Positions 8,218 to 17,136 of a DNA stretch of 64,000 nucleotides are shown here, piece after piece. How positions within the stretch are numbered: the stretch's first letter is position 1; each line of letters begins with the position of its first letter. The translations under genes and the position numbers were made by a program. The stretch comes from Bin80 sp965203305. Lineage in GTDB: Bacteria; Bacteroidota; Rhodothermia; Rhodothermales; Bin80. The stretch covers positions 1,426,001 to 1,490,000 of the forward strand of contig OZ241874.1 of the NCBI GenBank assembly GCA_965203305.1, read 5' to 3'. Under the pieces are notes generated by a model. The model had not been told where the DNA came from, searched no databases, and saw only the letters and a program-made list of their open reading frames with translations.

Positions 8218-9558
8218 ATGTTCCACCCCGAACCTCCCAGAAAAGATACAGTGCCACCGCCCGATCCTGAGATTGCAGATGATCGCGGAGAGACGAAGTA
8301 TTTCCATGGTCGGGAGAAGGAGGTCGGGGGATTCCTGAAGAAATTGTCCGAATCAAAGGACAGGAAAACCGGGACAATCTTTCTTGTTCAGGGGCCTCCT
8401 GGCGTGGGCAAAACCGCTCTGTTGGGGGAGTGCAGAAAGCGGGCAGAAAAGGAGGGCTGGAGTACTGCCGATATCCGGCCCGGGGCACTCTGGAACAATA
8501 TGATCCTGCGGGAATGCTTGGGAATAGCCAGAAAAAGGCTGAAGAAGCTTACGGTTGGGGCAAGTATTGAAGTAATGGGGCTGGAGGTTGGGCTGGATTT
8601 TGACAGTGATGCGTCTACTCCAATCCAGATACTTCAGGGCAAGGAAGCCCCCTTGTTGCTCCTGCTTGATGAGGCGCAGCGGCTTGGGGATACCAGACTG
8701 ATTCCTGATGAAAAGCGGGAAGCAGTAACCTCAATTCTTGAGAATATCCACAATGGGAAGATGGACAGACCGCTGGTACTGTTGGCCGGCGGGCTGGGGA
8801 ATACACTTTCCTCCTTCCATTCCCTGCATATATCCCGGTTCAAGAATAATTGTTATTTCGAGATGGAGGCATTAACGAAGGACGAGGAGCAGGCCGTGAT
8901 CCGGGACTGGCTGGTGGAGGAGGGAAAGGCAAAGGGAGATATCACTGAATGGGCAGATGCCATCTCCGGGGAGACATATGGATGGGGACACCATACCATC
9001 TCCTATATCCAGCCTGCTCTGGATTATTTGGATGAAAATGACGGAAAGATGACAGAGGAGGGGCTGCGTATCGTCATGGAGAAGGGACGAGCAAACCGGT
9101 GGGCGTATTATACAGACAGAACGGAAGGGCTGGAGGATGATCATATTGTCTGCTTGGCGGAGATGTTTCGTGACACCCCAATGGGGGAAGGTTTCCGGAA
9201 GCAAGATCTTGTGGCGGAGCTAGGCGAACCAGGGTTTGAGCAGGTGGTCTCCAAAGGCGTTCTCTATCACAGCAACCCCTTATATACGATTCCCATTCCG
9301 TCCCTGTATGACTATTTGACAGAAAGAGCTGCGAGAATTCGTGCGGCCACATTGCGCTACGAGCAGGTCAAGAAACGGAGACAGGCAAATCATCACCCCG
9401 CAAGAGATATTTCTGTGCAACAATCGGAGTCCAAAGACCAGTCTGAGCCGAAACCGTTGTCAGAGGCGGATCCCGAGAATGAGGGTTCCCGGAGAGAACC
9501 GGAAAACAGACAGTCCCACCCCCGAAAAAGAGGAGGGGAAAGAACCCACGGCACCTGA
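8218..9558 (+). CDS. AAA/AAA_16-like P-loop ATPase, copy 2 with long charged tail
   Basis: 446 residues. Homologous along its length to the ATPase at 6205: KYFHGREKEV leader, Walker A GPPGVGKTALLG (near residue 60), Walker B LLLLDEAQRLGD, and shared GWGHHTISYIQPAL and YTIPIPSLYDYL blocks. The last 70-80 residues are a Lys/Arg/Glu/Pro-rich tail that is missing from copy 1. Near 9500-9560 the +1 frame remains open to 9649 with an equally polar reading (PTPEKEEGKEPTAPES), so the true C-terminus may have been altered by a frameshift. Function unknown; presumably a nucleotide-driven switch. The ATG at 8218 is the natural start. Confidence 0.68.
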   Translation: MFHPEPPRKDTVPPPDPEIADDRGETKYFHGREKEVGGFLKKLSESKDRKTGTIFLVQGPPGVGKTALLGECRKRAEKEGWSTADIRPGALWNNMILRECLGIARKRLKKLTVGASIEVMGLEVGLDFDSDASTPIQILQGKEAPLLLLLDEAQRLGDTRLIPDEKREAVTSILENIHNGKMDRPLVLLAGGLGNTLSSFHSLHISRFKNNCYFEMEALTKDEEQAVIRDWLVEEGKAKGDITEWADAISGETYGWGHHTISYIQPALDYLDENDGKMTEEGLRIVMEKGRANRWAYYTDRTEGLEDDHIVCLAEMFRDTPMGEGFRKQDLVAELGEPGFEQVVSKGVLYHSNPLYTIPIPSLYDYLTERAARIRAATLRYEQVKKRRQANHHPARDISVQQSESKDQSEPKPLSEADPENEGSRREPENRQSHPRKRGGERTHGT

Positions 9559-10088
9559 ATCCAGGAAAGGCAACCCTAATCAGGATACTCCACAGAGCAG
9601 AGACACTTTTGACAAAGGGCGGAGTACAGGCATGGATATCAAGAGGTAACATCTCACTGCCCCCAATTCTTCTATGCAAAGCAGGGCACTCTCAGGAGTA
9701 TTGTGTGTAGCCGTGCGGATGTAACTGGATAAGTCCTCTTTTTCAGATGTAATCTGAAGCAGGAACAGGAAGACCACCGAACCGGATACTGGGGCGCATA
9801 TCGTGCCGTGCAAAAGGCATCCGAAACTTGATTTTTGCAACCTAGTCATTATCTGATGATGAAAATAAGGGCCTGCTGGAGACAGAATGAGCAACAATTC
9901 TTTGATGAATCTTTAATGTTGATCAAATCCTCATGCATGTCATCAGGCCATCATATACCTTGACTGGTGAGAATACTGCACAGAATTTCGTGCAGGATAG
10001 CAGAATGGAGTGTCATCAGATTCGATGAAGTCCACCGTCACCAGGAAAATAACGGAGCGTCATGATTTGGATCCTGTGCCAGAACTTC
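9559..10088. other. Intergenic region, 530 bases
   Basis: Contains the possible +1-frame continuation of the upstream ATPase tail up to 9649. After that no convincing gene, RNA or repeat was recognised. Confidence 0.35.
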
Positions 10089-11065
10089 TCACATTGAGCT
10101 TGGACTGTGCGATTCGTTTGGAAGCGTAAAAGATAACTTCGAGGAACCTGCCTCCTGCATCACCACCTTTCGCACTTCCGAAATCTGCCACCCGTCTGAG
10201 GGTGTGTTTTCGGCGATGTACTCAACGGAATCTCCCACATCCAAGTCCTTAAAGTCTCCTATCTTTATGGCACTTCTTGGGAAGAACATGCGCATTCCTC
10301 CTTCCGCATCAATGTGACCATAGCTGGTGCCTAGCGAGGCAATTTTTCCAGTCTTTCTCGGACTATCCTCATGTGTTTGCGATCTTGCTCTCTGGTTTGG
10401 ATCATATCTGTACCTGACGGTTTCTTTCTCGAAGAGGTTTTGAATCACCGGGTCACTCTCTCTTGCCCGATCATCTATGGCAGTTGACACCATGACCGGG
10501 TATGTGGCTGAGTTCAGCAAATCCTGCGAGGCGCGCGAGTCTCGCCTGGTTCCATCCTTGTCTGTGTGTTCGTAGTCCCAGCACAGCACCATTACGCGGA
10601 TTCCCATTTCCTGGATTTTCCGTACCAGAGGGACGAAATCCCCGTCCCCCGAAATCAGTACGCATACGTCAAATTTTTTTCTGCGGCCAGCCGGTACACT
10701 TCAATCCCTAGCCAGACATCCACTCCCTTCTCCCGGGACTCTGAACCGATTGGGAGAACGTGGAAGGAAACGCCCTCGCTGATTAGTGCATCTTCAAATT
10801 TGCACTGCTTTATACTGAACCTTAATCCCGATTTTTCGGCCATGCTCCGCCCCATGAAGCAGTGAGACTGAACGATCTGGCAATGTTCCTTGTATGTTCT
10901 CTCTTCCTTGGCCACCTCGTGAAGAATAAAGTCATGCACCCCCCGAATGCTTATGTGAGCTTTCTTCCTTGAATCAAAGAGGTAGTGATTGCTCGCTCTC
11001 TGAAAATAGTATCCATCATAAAAGACAGCAATACGGGTAAACGGAACTTTATGTGTGTGTATCAT
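10089..11065 (-). pseudogene. NYN (LabA/DUF88) nuclease with C-terminal cold-shock-like domain, -1 frameshifted at an A7 tract
   Basis: The first frame (11065-10655) starts MIHTHKVPF and carries the NYN core: FYDGYY with the first catalytic Asp and KGVDVWLGIEVYRLAAEK with the second. The second frame resumes with VCVLISGDGDFVPLVRKIQEMG, the third catalytic block. It then runs to 10089, ending in a cold-shock/OB-like domain (TSYGHIDAEGG, MFFPRSAI, DLDVGDSVEY). The break falls at 10671-10680, where the minus strand has seven A followed by TTT; eight A would restore one frame of about 325 residues. NYN proteins are predicted metal-dependent RNases, and the OB-like domain would bind RNA. The break may be a real mutation, a sequencing error, or slippage on A AAA AAT. 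Confidence 0.7.
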
Positions 11066-11517
11066 AATTGATGATTTATTTGTGGCTATATTTGTGAAGA
11101 TCTTGGCCAGTCACGGTGAGCAATCCGACATGCTGTGGATTGGCAAGCTCTTCCCAGAAATGCATGAGACGCACAAGTTTTCATGAAGATCCCTGATCCG
11201 TGGCTTTCGCACCAATGGTGACTCACGGATACCTGCAGAAATACAGATACTGCCTGCTATGGGAGAATTCATGGCAGAGTTTGCTGGAGCGGCATGGAAA
11301 GTCTTTCTCGCGAGAGTATGCACAGGTGCAAGACTTCCCGGATTTGCCGCGTGAATATCCAGCGGAGGAGCAGGTTCAAGGAGGGGGAATGGGAAAGAAT
11401 CTCCCGTAACTTTGCGACACCACAGTGAAACGAACGGCGTGTGCCCCATAATACGAGGACCTTCGTAGACATTCGGGTATCTATCGCCTCTGACAGCTTC
11501 CAGTAAATTCTATTCCC
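11066..11517. other. Intergenic region, 452 bases
   Basis: Divergent gap between the NYN gene and the SGNH hydrolase. No intact gene, RNA or repeat recognised. Confidence 0.35.
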
Positions 11518-12192
11518 ATGCATACTGCATCCGTCATTCTGATTCTTTTTATGGTAACTGTGTTGCCAGTGCAAGCACAGTTCAGAGTAATTTTTCTAGG
11601 TGATTCTATCACCGAAGCGGGTGCAGCCCAAGGTGGATACGTATCCCTGGTTGCAGATTCGTTGCAGATTCTTGACAAGGATATCACGGTGCTGGGGGCA
11701 GGAATCAGCGGCAACAAGGTTCCAGACCTTTTGGCACGGCTGGACAGGGATGTCCTGATACACGATCCCACGCATGTAGTCATCTACATCGGGATCAATG
11801 ATGTCTGGCATCACTTCGAATTTGACAATGTCACAGGGACAGCCCCCGATATCTTCGAGGGTGGACTGAAAACACTGATTGACCGTATTGCACAAGATGG
11901 TGCCACTGCACTGTTATGCACTCCCAGTGTGATCGGGGAAGATACGGGAAGCGATACAGGGGTAAATCAGCGTCTCATGGAATATGCACAGATTGTGCGC
12001 AAGGTAGCACAGCAAAAGAATGTACATCTCTGTGATCTGCGAGCATCCATGGAAACATATCTTGCAGAGCAGAACACCGACAGAGCATACGAAGGGGTGC
12101 TAACGACCGATGGTGTCCACCTCAATGCCGAAGGGAATCGCTTTGTGGCAGATTTTATGATCGGAGAACTCCGGTCCGTGCTCGGGCTTTAG
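11518..12192 (+). CDS. Secreted SGNH/GDSL-family hydrolase
   Basis: 224 residues with a signal peptide ending LPVQAQ (cleavage near residue 20). All SGNH blocks are visible: FLGDSIT with the catalytic Ser, GAGISGNK with the block II Gly, YIGINDVW with the block III Asn, and TTDGVHLNAEG with the Asp/His pair. The family comprises esterases that act on lipids, acetylated sugars or peptidoglycan. The sequence places this one outside the cytoplasm, but the substrate is unknown. Its stop overlaps that of the convergent larA-like gene by 4 bases. Confidence 0.88.
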   Translation: MHTASVILILFMVTVLPVQAQFRVIFLGDSITEAGAAQGGYVSLVADSLQILDKDITVLGAGISGNKVPDLLARLDRDVLIHDPTHVVIYIGINDVWHHFEFDNVTGTAPDIFEGGLKTLIDRIAQDGATALLCTPSVIGEDTGSDTGVNQRLMEYAQIVRKVAQQKNVHLCDLRASMETYLAEQNTDRAYEGVLTTDGVHLNAEGNRFVADFMIGELRSVLGL

Positions 12193-13469
12193 CTCGTATA
12201 CGGGATAGTCAGGGGCCCTTCGGGAAGTATGGCCACAGGCGTATCAGGATCGCCAAGCCGGGCCAGTTCTGTGTCAATCGCCCCGCGCACACTGCCAATC
12301 GGAGTCAAATGAGCTCTCCGAACCAGGGCCGGGTCCAGCTCACTGAATAAATGGATACGGCAAGTTCGCAGGATATGGAGCAGTTTCTGTGTTTGCCACT
12401 GGTCAGGCTCCCTGAAATCAGGATTACGGATTGCCTCCCAGGCCTCCTCAGGACTGTCCCAGCGAAGCATCTGGTCCTTGAATGCACCATGCTCCGGGAA
12501 TCCATCATTGCATCGGGCAGCAGTGATAATCAGTCCCTCTTTTGCGGTGATGGAATGGGCAGCAGACATCCCCTTCACACTCTGGTACAGGTTCATGTCC
12601 AGAGGATACCCGCTATTGGTGGTAACGACAATCGGGAAGGCCTCGTGCACATGGACCATGGCGGTCTCTTTGGAAAAAGCACATCCGGCTTCGTGAGCTC
12701 TGGTCACATCTCCGCAGAAATATCCGGTGACCTGGCGATCCGTATTGAGTGTGACATTGACTAGAAAATCTGTTGGCAGCAATCTGCCTGCGGAACGAAT
12801 ATGATTCTGGGTCGGATTTTTTTCCAGAATGCCCCAGGTGCTTTTGGGATGAGCAATGTTTGCAAATCCGTGGTAGGTCTGGATAGCATCCAGACCTGCG
12901 ATTCCTGGAAAGATCGCCTTGTAGCCTCCGCTAAATCCCGCCATAAAATGGGGTTCAATGAATCCCACGAGAATTCGGCGATCTGCTTTTACATAGTCAG
13001 CGGCATAGTCTACATCGTATCCACAGGGGCTGTGTCCTGCTGGAAGCAGGGTATCGGGATTGCGGGCATCATGATTGACAATGCGGTATTTGGCCATGAT
13101 TTCCGGTCCAACCATCTGCAGGAGTTCCTCGTGTGTATTGCCTCTGTGGGCACCCGTCCCCACGATAATGACAGCGTCTTCCGGCTGGAGTTCATCAAGC
13201 TCTTCAAAGAGCCATGGCAGAAGCCGGTCGCTGGGCAATGCACGTGTGATATCCGGGATGACAACGGCAAGCGTTTCACCGGAGGTAACGAGTTCACGAA
13301 GAGGTCTGGCATTGACTGGATTCCGGACGGACTCAATGAATGCTGCATGTTCGTCCGGCAATCCCGCCAGATATCGCGGGCGGAGTATGGTGGAGTTGAG
13401 ACCTTCCAGACTTAGGGGAAGCCCCCTGGAACCGTAATCCAGTCGTATATCGGTTACATTCTTATCCAT
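12189..13469 (-). CDS. LarA-family (nickel-pincer racemase) protein
   Basis: 426 residues with the DUF2088 and C-terminal LarA domains. The residues known in lactate racemase LarA fall at the same numbers here: His108 (GTGAHR), His174 (EPH), Lys184 (FSGGYK), which carries the pyridinium nickel pincer cofactor, and His200 (TYH). The IPDITRA motif near residue 71 corresponds to the substrate-binding SDxTR region. This predicts an active 2-hydroxyacid racemase or epimerase needing the NPN cofactor. The cofactor genes larB, larC and larE are not in the window. The N-terminus overlaps the end of the upstream SRPBCC gene by 8 bases on the same strand, so the two are co-transcribed. Whether lactate is the substrate cannot be told. 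Confidence 0.85.
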   Translation of the reverse strand: MDKNVTDIRLDYGSRGLPLSLEGLNSTILRPRYLAGLPDEHAAFIESVRNPVNARPLRELVTSGETLAVVIPDITRALPSDRLLPWLFEELDELQPEDAVIIVGTGAHRGNTHEELLQMVGPEIMAKYRIVNHDARNPDTLLPAGHSPCGYDVDYAADYVKADRRILVGFIEPHFMAGFSGGYKAIFPGIAGLDAIQTYHGFANIAHPKSTWGILEKNPTQNHIRSAGRLLPTDFLVNVTLNTDRQVTGYFCGDVTRAHEAGCAFSKETAMVHVHEAFPIVVTTNSGYPLDMNLYQSVKGMSAAHSITAKEGLIITAARCNDGFPEHGAFKDQMLRWDSPEEAWEAIRNPDFREPDQWQTQKLLHILRTCRIHLFSELDPALVRRAHLTPIGSVRGAIDTELARLGDPDTPVAILPEGPLTIPYTS

Positions 13470-14007
13470 CAGCCTGCGGTGAGACGGAGGAGGTTTCAGT
13501 CAGACTAGCCAGACGATCAAAGGTGACAGTTTCATAATGTTGCATGAATGGACGGAGTACAGGGAGTATTGCCCGATGGAAAAAAGATGATCCTCGCATA
13601 ACGGTTGTATGCTGTATGCGGGAGCCGTCATTTAATTCCTGAAACGTAACAGAATGGTAACCTGAGTATCGTCCAGTTTCAATGGTTGCACTGTATTTTT
13701 CTGCTGGAATGACAGATGTCACTGTTTCTGTGCGAAAGGTTCCGTCGGAGAAGTGCATAAGGAAGGACGCACATGGCTCTATGGACCGTCTGTCCACAGC
13801 TTCAATCTTCTTTAAATCCGGTTGCCAGATGTGCCGTTGATCCAGATCATGGAATGTATTCCACAAGTCGGCTACTGATGCCCTGGCATGTACAATCACA
13901 GTATAGCGAGTTTCTTTCATGAACAGTCCCATGATCACAAGTGCAAGCAAGGCTGCAGACAGCAGCACAGATACCGTGTACAGAAATTGCTTTATGGCAG
14001 GCGGCAT
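13462..14007 (-). CDS. Membrane-anchored SRPBCC-fold protein
   Basis: 181 residues from the ATG at 14007; a longer reading to 14100 adds 31 residues that do not look like protein and would run into the divergent gene's leader. One N-terminal membrane segment (VSVLLSAALLALVIMGLFM) is followed by a START/polyketide-cyclase-like domain (VADLWNTFHDLDQRHIWQPDLKKIEAV). Such domains bind hydrophobic ligands; the ligand here is unknown. It overlaps the larA-like gene by 8 bases and is divergent from the radical SAM gene. Confidence 0.65.
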   Translation of the reverse strand: MPPAIKQFLYTVSVLLSAALLALVIMGLFMKETRYTVIVHARASVADLWNTFHDLDQRHIWQPDLKKIEAVDRRSIEPCASFLMHFSDGTFRTETVTSVIPAEKYSATIETGRYSGYHSVTFQELNDGSRIQHTTVMRGSSFFHRAILPVLRPFMQHYETVTFDRLASLTETSSVSPQADG

Positions 14008-14069
14008 AAAATGAACGCAAATACGGAGATCAGTAAAAGATTGTACGCAGTAGCCATCCCATTGATAGC

Positions 14070-15149
14070 ATGACCGAAAAACGAGTGCCTGTACCAGCAC
14101 CCAAAGGGCGTGCTACGGCTACAAATCCACCCACCAGATTTGATCCTGTTGAGATACAGCTGGATTTGGACGCACTGGATCAGGATGAATCAAGGCAGGC
14201 TCGTACCCAGTTCTTTGAGGATACTTCAAGATCACTTCTTGTCAGCAATGATTCCCCGGATATTAGCTTTACCTGGGGGATCAATCCGTACCGGGGCTGC
14301 GAACATGGTTGTATTTACTGCTATGCCAGACCAAGCCATGAATATCTCGGATGGAGTGCCGGACTTGATTTTGAGACAAAAATTTTGATCAAGCGCGATG
14401 CCCCTGAGCTCTTGCGCGCAGAATTGCGGAAGCGTTCATGGAAGCCTGCGGCTATTTCCCTCTCGGGGAATACGGATCCGTACCAGCCGGCAGAACGCAG
14501 GCTTGAGCTGACACGTGGCTGTCTGAAGGTCTTGTCAGAGCACCGGAATCCTGCAGGTATCATTACCAAGAATCATCTTGTCACCCGCGACTTGGACATT
14601 CTGGCCCCAATGGCACGGCTTGGACTGGTTCGCGTGATGATTTCTGTGACGACGCTACGTAGCGAAATTGCCAGAGTCATGGAACCTCGTACCAGCATTC
14701 CAGCGCGTCGTCTGGAGGCAGTCAGGAAACTTTCAGAAGCAGGCATCCCCACTGGAGTGATGGTTGCTCCGGTTGTTCCCGGGTTGACGGATGAAGAGCT
14801 TCCTGCAATTGTCAAAACGGCTGCCGAGCATGGAGCGGTTCGGGCCGGATATATTCTGCTTCGGCTGCCAGGGGTGGTTGCCCCACTTTTTGAGGACTGG
14901 CTGGATCGCGTTATGCCGGAGCGCAAGAATAAAATTATCAGCCGGATCAAGGATGTGCGTTCAGGGAGGCTCAATGATCCCCGGTTTGGCCATCGCATGC
15001 GGGGAGAGGGCGGATGGGCCCAGACACTGTCCCAGCTCTTTGAGGTAACATGCAAGAGGTACAAGCTGAATCAGCAAAGAGAGCCTTTGCGGACAGATTT
15101 GTTCATTCGAGACCCGAATAATCAGCCCAGCCTGTTTGCGGAAGACTAG
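14070..15149 (+). CDS. Radical SAM protein, PA0069/SplB-like family
   Basis: 359 residues. The [4Fe-4S] cluster motif is CEHGCIYCYA (Cys77, Cys81, Cys84), preceded by NPYRGCEHG, which is characteristic of the PA0069/Rv2578c group. SGNTDPYQPAE and an ITKNHLVTRD strand-loop block follow. The C-terminal end (FIRDPNNQPSLF) is also typical. The family is related to spore photoproduct lyase, but no reaction has been assigned. Cytoplasmic, cut off from neighbours by about 300 bases downstream. Confidence 0.87.
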   Translation: MTEKRVPVPAPKGRATATNPPTRFDPVEIQLDLDALDQDESRQARTQFFEDTSRSLLVSNDSPDISFTWGINPYRGCEHGCIYCYARPSHEYLGWSAGLDFETKILIKRDAPELLRAELRKRSWKPAAISLSGNTDPYQPAERRLELTRGCLKVLSEHRNPAGIITKNHLVTRDLDILAPMARLGLVRVMISVTTLRSEIARVMEPRTSIPARRLEAVRKLSEAGIPTGVMVAPVVPGLTDEELPAIVKTAAEHGAVRAGYILLRLPGVVAPLFEDWLDRVMPERKNKIISRIKDVRSGRLNDPRFGHRMRGEGGWAQTLSQLFEVTCKRYKLNQQREPLRTDLFIRDPNNQPSLFAED

Positions 15150-15464
15150 CTGGACGCAATGTAGCCAACATGGAGAGAAGCATGACAGGAAATGGAGGCG
15201 GGGCTTCCAGAATGAAAAAGCAGGAGGGATTGGTGATTTTTGGAACATTCGGACAGAGCATGTATTTTCCTGTATCATATAGTGTCATGCAGGACATGGA
15301 TGCGATGCAACCGGGCATGGATCAATTGTTTCTCCGCAGGTGTATACGGACTTTGATTTAGAGACAGTTAATGTGGCATTCCTGATCAGGCTGTCCACAA
15401 AGATAGCCTCTGGATGAATATCACCGCACTCCATCTATAAAATCAGCCAGACAGAGAAAACAGC
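15150..15464. other. Intergenic region, 315 bases
   Basis: No gene, RNA or repeat recognised between the radical SAM gene and the VOC gene. Confidence 0.35.
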
Positions 15465-15896
15465 ATGAGCAAATTAGAGCTGGGAGCATTTTCCGTTAGT
15501 CTGGCTGTTCGTGACATTGAGGCATCCAGCGAATTCTATCAGAAGATGGGGTTTGAGGTAACACATCGGGGAGAGAGCTATCAAATGTTGGTCAACGGCA
15601 CTACAGTTATTGGACTTTTTCAGGGGATGTTTGAGGGGAATATTCTTACATTCAACCCCGGCTTGCGGGCGGAGCATAACTCAGAGGGGAATTTGATGGA
15701 AGAGTGGCATGTAAAGAACTTTACAGACATCCGGGCAATCCAGACGCATATCAAGGATGAGGGGCTGGGGCTTGTTACGGAGGTAGATGCCGAGGAGAAT
15801 CCACATGGGCCCGGAAGTTTCACGCTTCGTGACCCAGACGGAAACACCATCCTCGTAGATCAGTTTTTTGATCATCCCGACAGGGTATCCGAATAA
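15465..15896 (+). CDS. VOC-superfamily (glyoxalase/bleomycin-resistance-like) protein
   Basis: 143 residues, one VOC module pair. It starts with the usual beta strand and helix (SVSLAVRDIEASSEFYQKMGFEV) and ends with the strand-turn DPDGNTILVDQFF. Possible metal ligands of the family sit in these blocks. Members include dioxygenases, glyoxalases and binding proteins, so no reaction is proposed. Upstream of lexA by about 100 bases on the same strand. Confidence 0.8.
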   Translation: MSKLELGAFSVSLAVRDIEASSEFYQKMGFEVTHRGESYQMLVNGTTVIGLFQGMFEGNILTFNPGLRAEHNSEGNLMEEWHVKNFTDIRAIQTHIKDEGLGLVTEVDAEENPHGPGSFTLRDPDGNTILVDQFFDHPDRVSE

Positions 15897-15994
15897 GAAT
15901 TGTGTGAGCATTTTCTGTAAATCTGTATTAAGTGAACATATAATTCCCTTAAAAGTACCATGCTCCTGTATATAAAACATTCACTTGACAAATC

Positions 15995-16666
15995 ATGCCA
16001 AGACCACTAACTGCCAAACAGCAAGCCGTACTGGATTTTATCATCAAGTATGACAAGGAGGATCTGGGATGGCCTACATACGATGATTTCAGGGAGGAAT
16101 TCGGGTACAAGTCCTCCAACAGTATCACTCAGAATCTGAGAGCCCTCAAGAAGAAGGGACATTTGATTCATGAGGATGGAGGCTACCAGTTAAAGCCCAA
16201 GAAGGAAAAAGTTGCGGGAGGGATTCCTGTTCTCGGTGAGATTACTGCAGGTACCTTGCAGGAAGCTGTGGAAGCCAATCTGGGGGATATCACGCTCGAA
16301 ACGATATTCCCTAATCTGGATCGTATCTTTGCAGTGCGTGTTCGGGGAGAGTCCATGATTGGAGCGGAAATCCACGATGGAGATTATGTTCTGTTAACCG
16401 ATGATGATATTCCAGATGGAGGGATTGGGGCCGTGCTTTATAATGGCGAAACCTCTCTAAAGCGGGTATTCATGGATCACGAAGGGCTCCGTCTGGAACC
16501 TGCCAATCCCGAATTTGACTCAATCCGTATTTCGCCTGACATTTTTGAAGAGGTAAAAATTCTGGGCCGGTATATAGGACATGTCAACAGGGAGGGCATC
16601 CAGAAGTCCCCGGGGACATTTAAGATTCCAACGCGGTCGTACTCACCATTTTCACGCAGAACATAG
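15995..16666 (+). CDS. lexA: LexA-type SOS repressor
   Basis: 223 residues. The N-terminal winged helix begins PLTAKQQAVLDFI and includes the recognition region (SNSITQNLRALKKKG). The autocleavage site is Ala85-Gly86 in EITAGTLQEA. The catalytic dyad is Ser120 (GESM) and Lys156 (TSLKRV), so self-cleavage should be intact. It represses SOS genes until activated RecA triggers cleavage. The sequence is longer than E. coli LexA by about 20 residues at the C-terminus. I could not see an obvious palindromic box of the CTGT-N8-ACAG type in the 98 bases upstream; box sequences differ among phyla. Confidence 0.88.
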   Translation: MPRPLTAKQQAVLDFIIKYDKEDLGWPTYDDFREEFGYKSSNSITQNLRALKKKGHLIHEDGGYQLKPKKEKVAGGIPVLGEITAGTLQEAVEANLGDITLETIFPNLDRIFAVRVRGESMIGAEIHDGDYVLLTDDDIPDGGIGAVLYNGETSLKRVFMDHEGLRLEPANPEFDSIRISPDIFEEVKILGRYIGHVNREGIQKSPGTFKIPTRSYSPFSRRT

Positions 16667-16669
16667 TTC

Positions 16670-17077
16670 TCACCGTGCCGCAGCAACCAGACTTTCTTTC
16701 AGTTTTCTGAGGTACTGTGCCCAGCAGTAGTTGGTGTGTCGAAAATGATCATTCCGGATTTTCCAGCCGGTATGCTCCAAGCGCAGCAGCAACTTGTCTC
16801 CTGATCTGATTACACTGAAACTCAGTCTTGTCCCCGCCCAGTCCTCATCTGCACGGGTGAAGATCCATGCGATGTGCTCATCTTCAGTCAGCTCCCGGAC
16901 CTCTGCAGACCAGTGGTAGTCTGGGGCGAAATACAAGTCGTACATTCCACCAATCTGACGATCTCCCCGGCAGCGGTTCGTCCACCAGCTGTTTAGTCCG
17001 TCTGCTGTCGTGACGGCCTCAAAGATCTTCTCTGGTACAAGACCATCAACTGGAACATCGTGATAGATTCCATGCAT
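16670..17077 (-). CDS. SRPBCC/AHSA1-like protein
   Basis: 135 residues. The pattern is that of the AHSA1 subgroup: VPEKIFEAVTTADGLNSWWT near the start, then strands ending FSVIRSGDKLLLRLEHTGW, and a final helix with WAQYLRKLKESL. These small proteins bind lipophilic ligands or act as stress-related factors; function unknown. It lies 59 bases after the two-domain VOC gene on the same strand and converges on lexA. Confidence 0.75.
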   Translation of the reverse strand: MHGIYHDVPVDGLVPEKIFEAVTTADGLNSWWTNRCRGDRQIGGMYDLYFAPDYHWSAEVRELTEDEHIAWIFTRADEDWAGTRLSFSVIRSGDKLLLRLEHTGWKIRNDHFRHTNYCWAQYLRKLKESLVAAAR

Positions 17078-17136
17078 GGCATTCCTGAATAGGCATACGA
17101 GTATCTTCTCGCGGAGTGGGACAAGTTCAAATGTTG

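Noticed and set aside
13462..14100. Longer start for the SRPBCC protein at 14100
   Set aside because: It would add a Cys/Trp-rich leader before the membrane helix and overlap the start of the divergent radical SAM gene.
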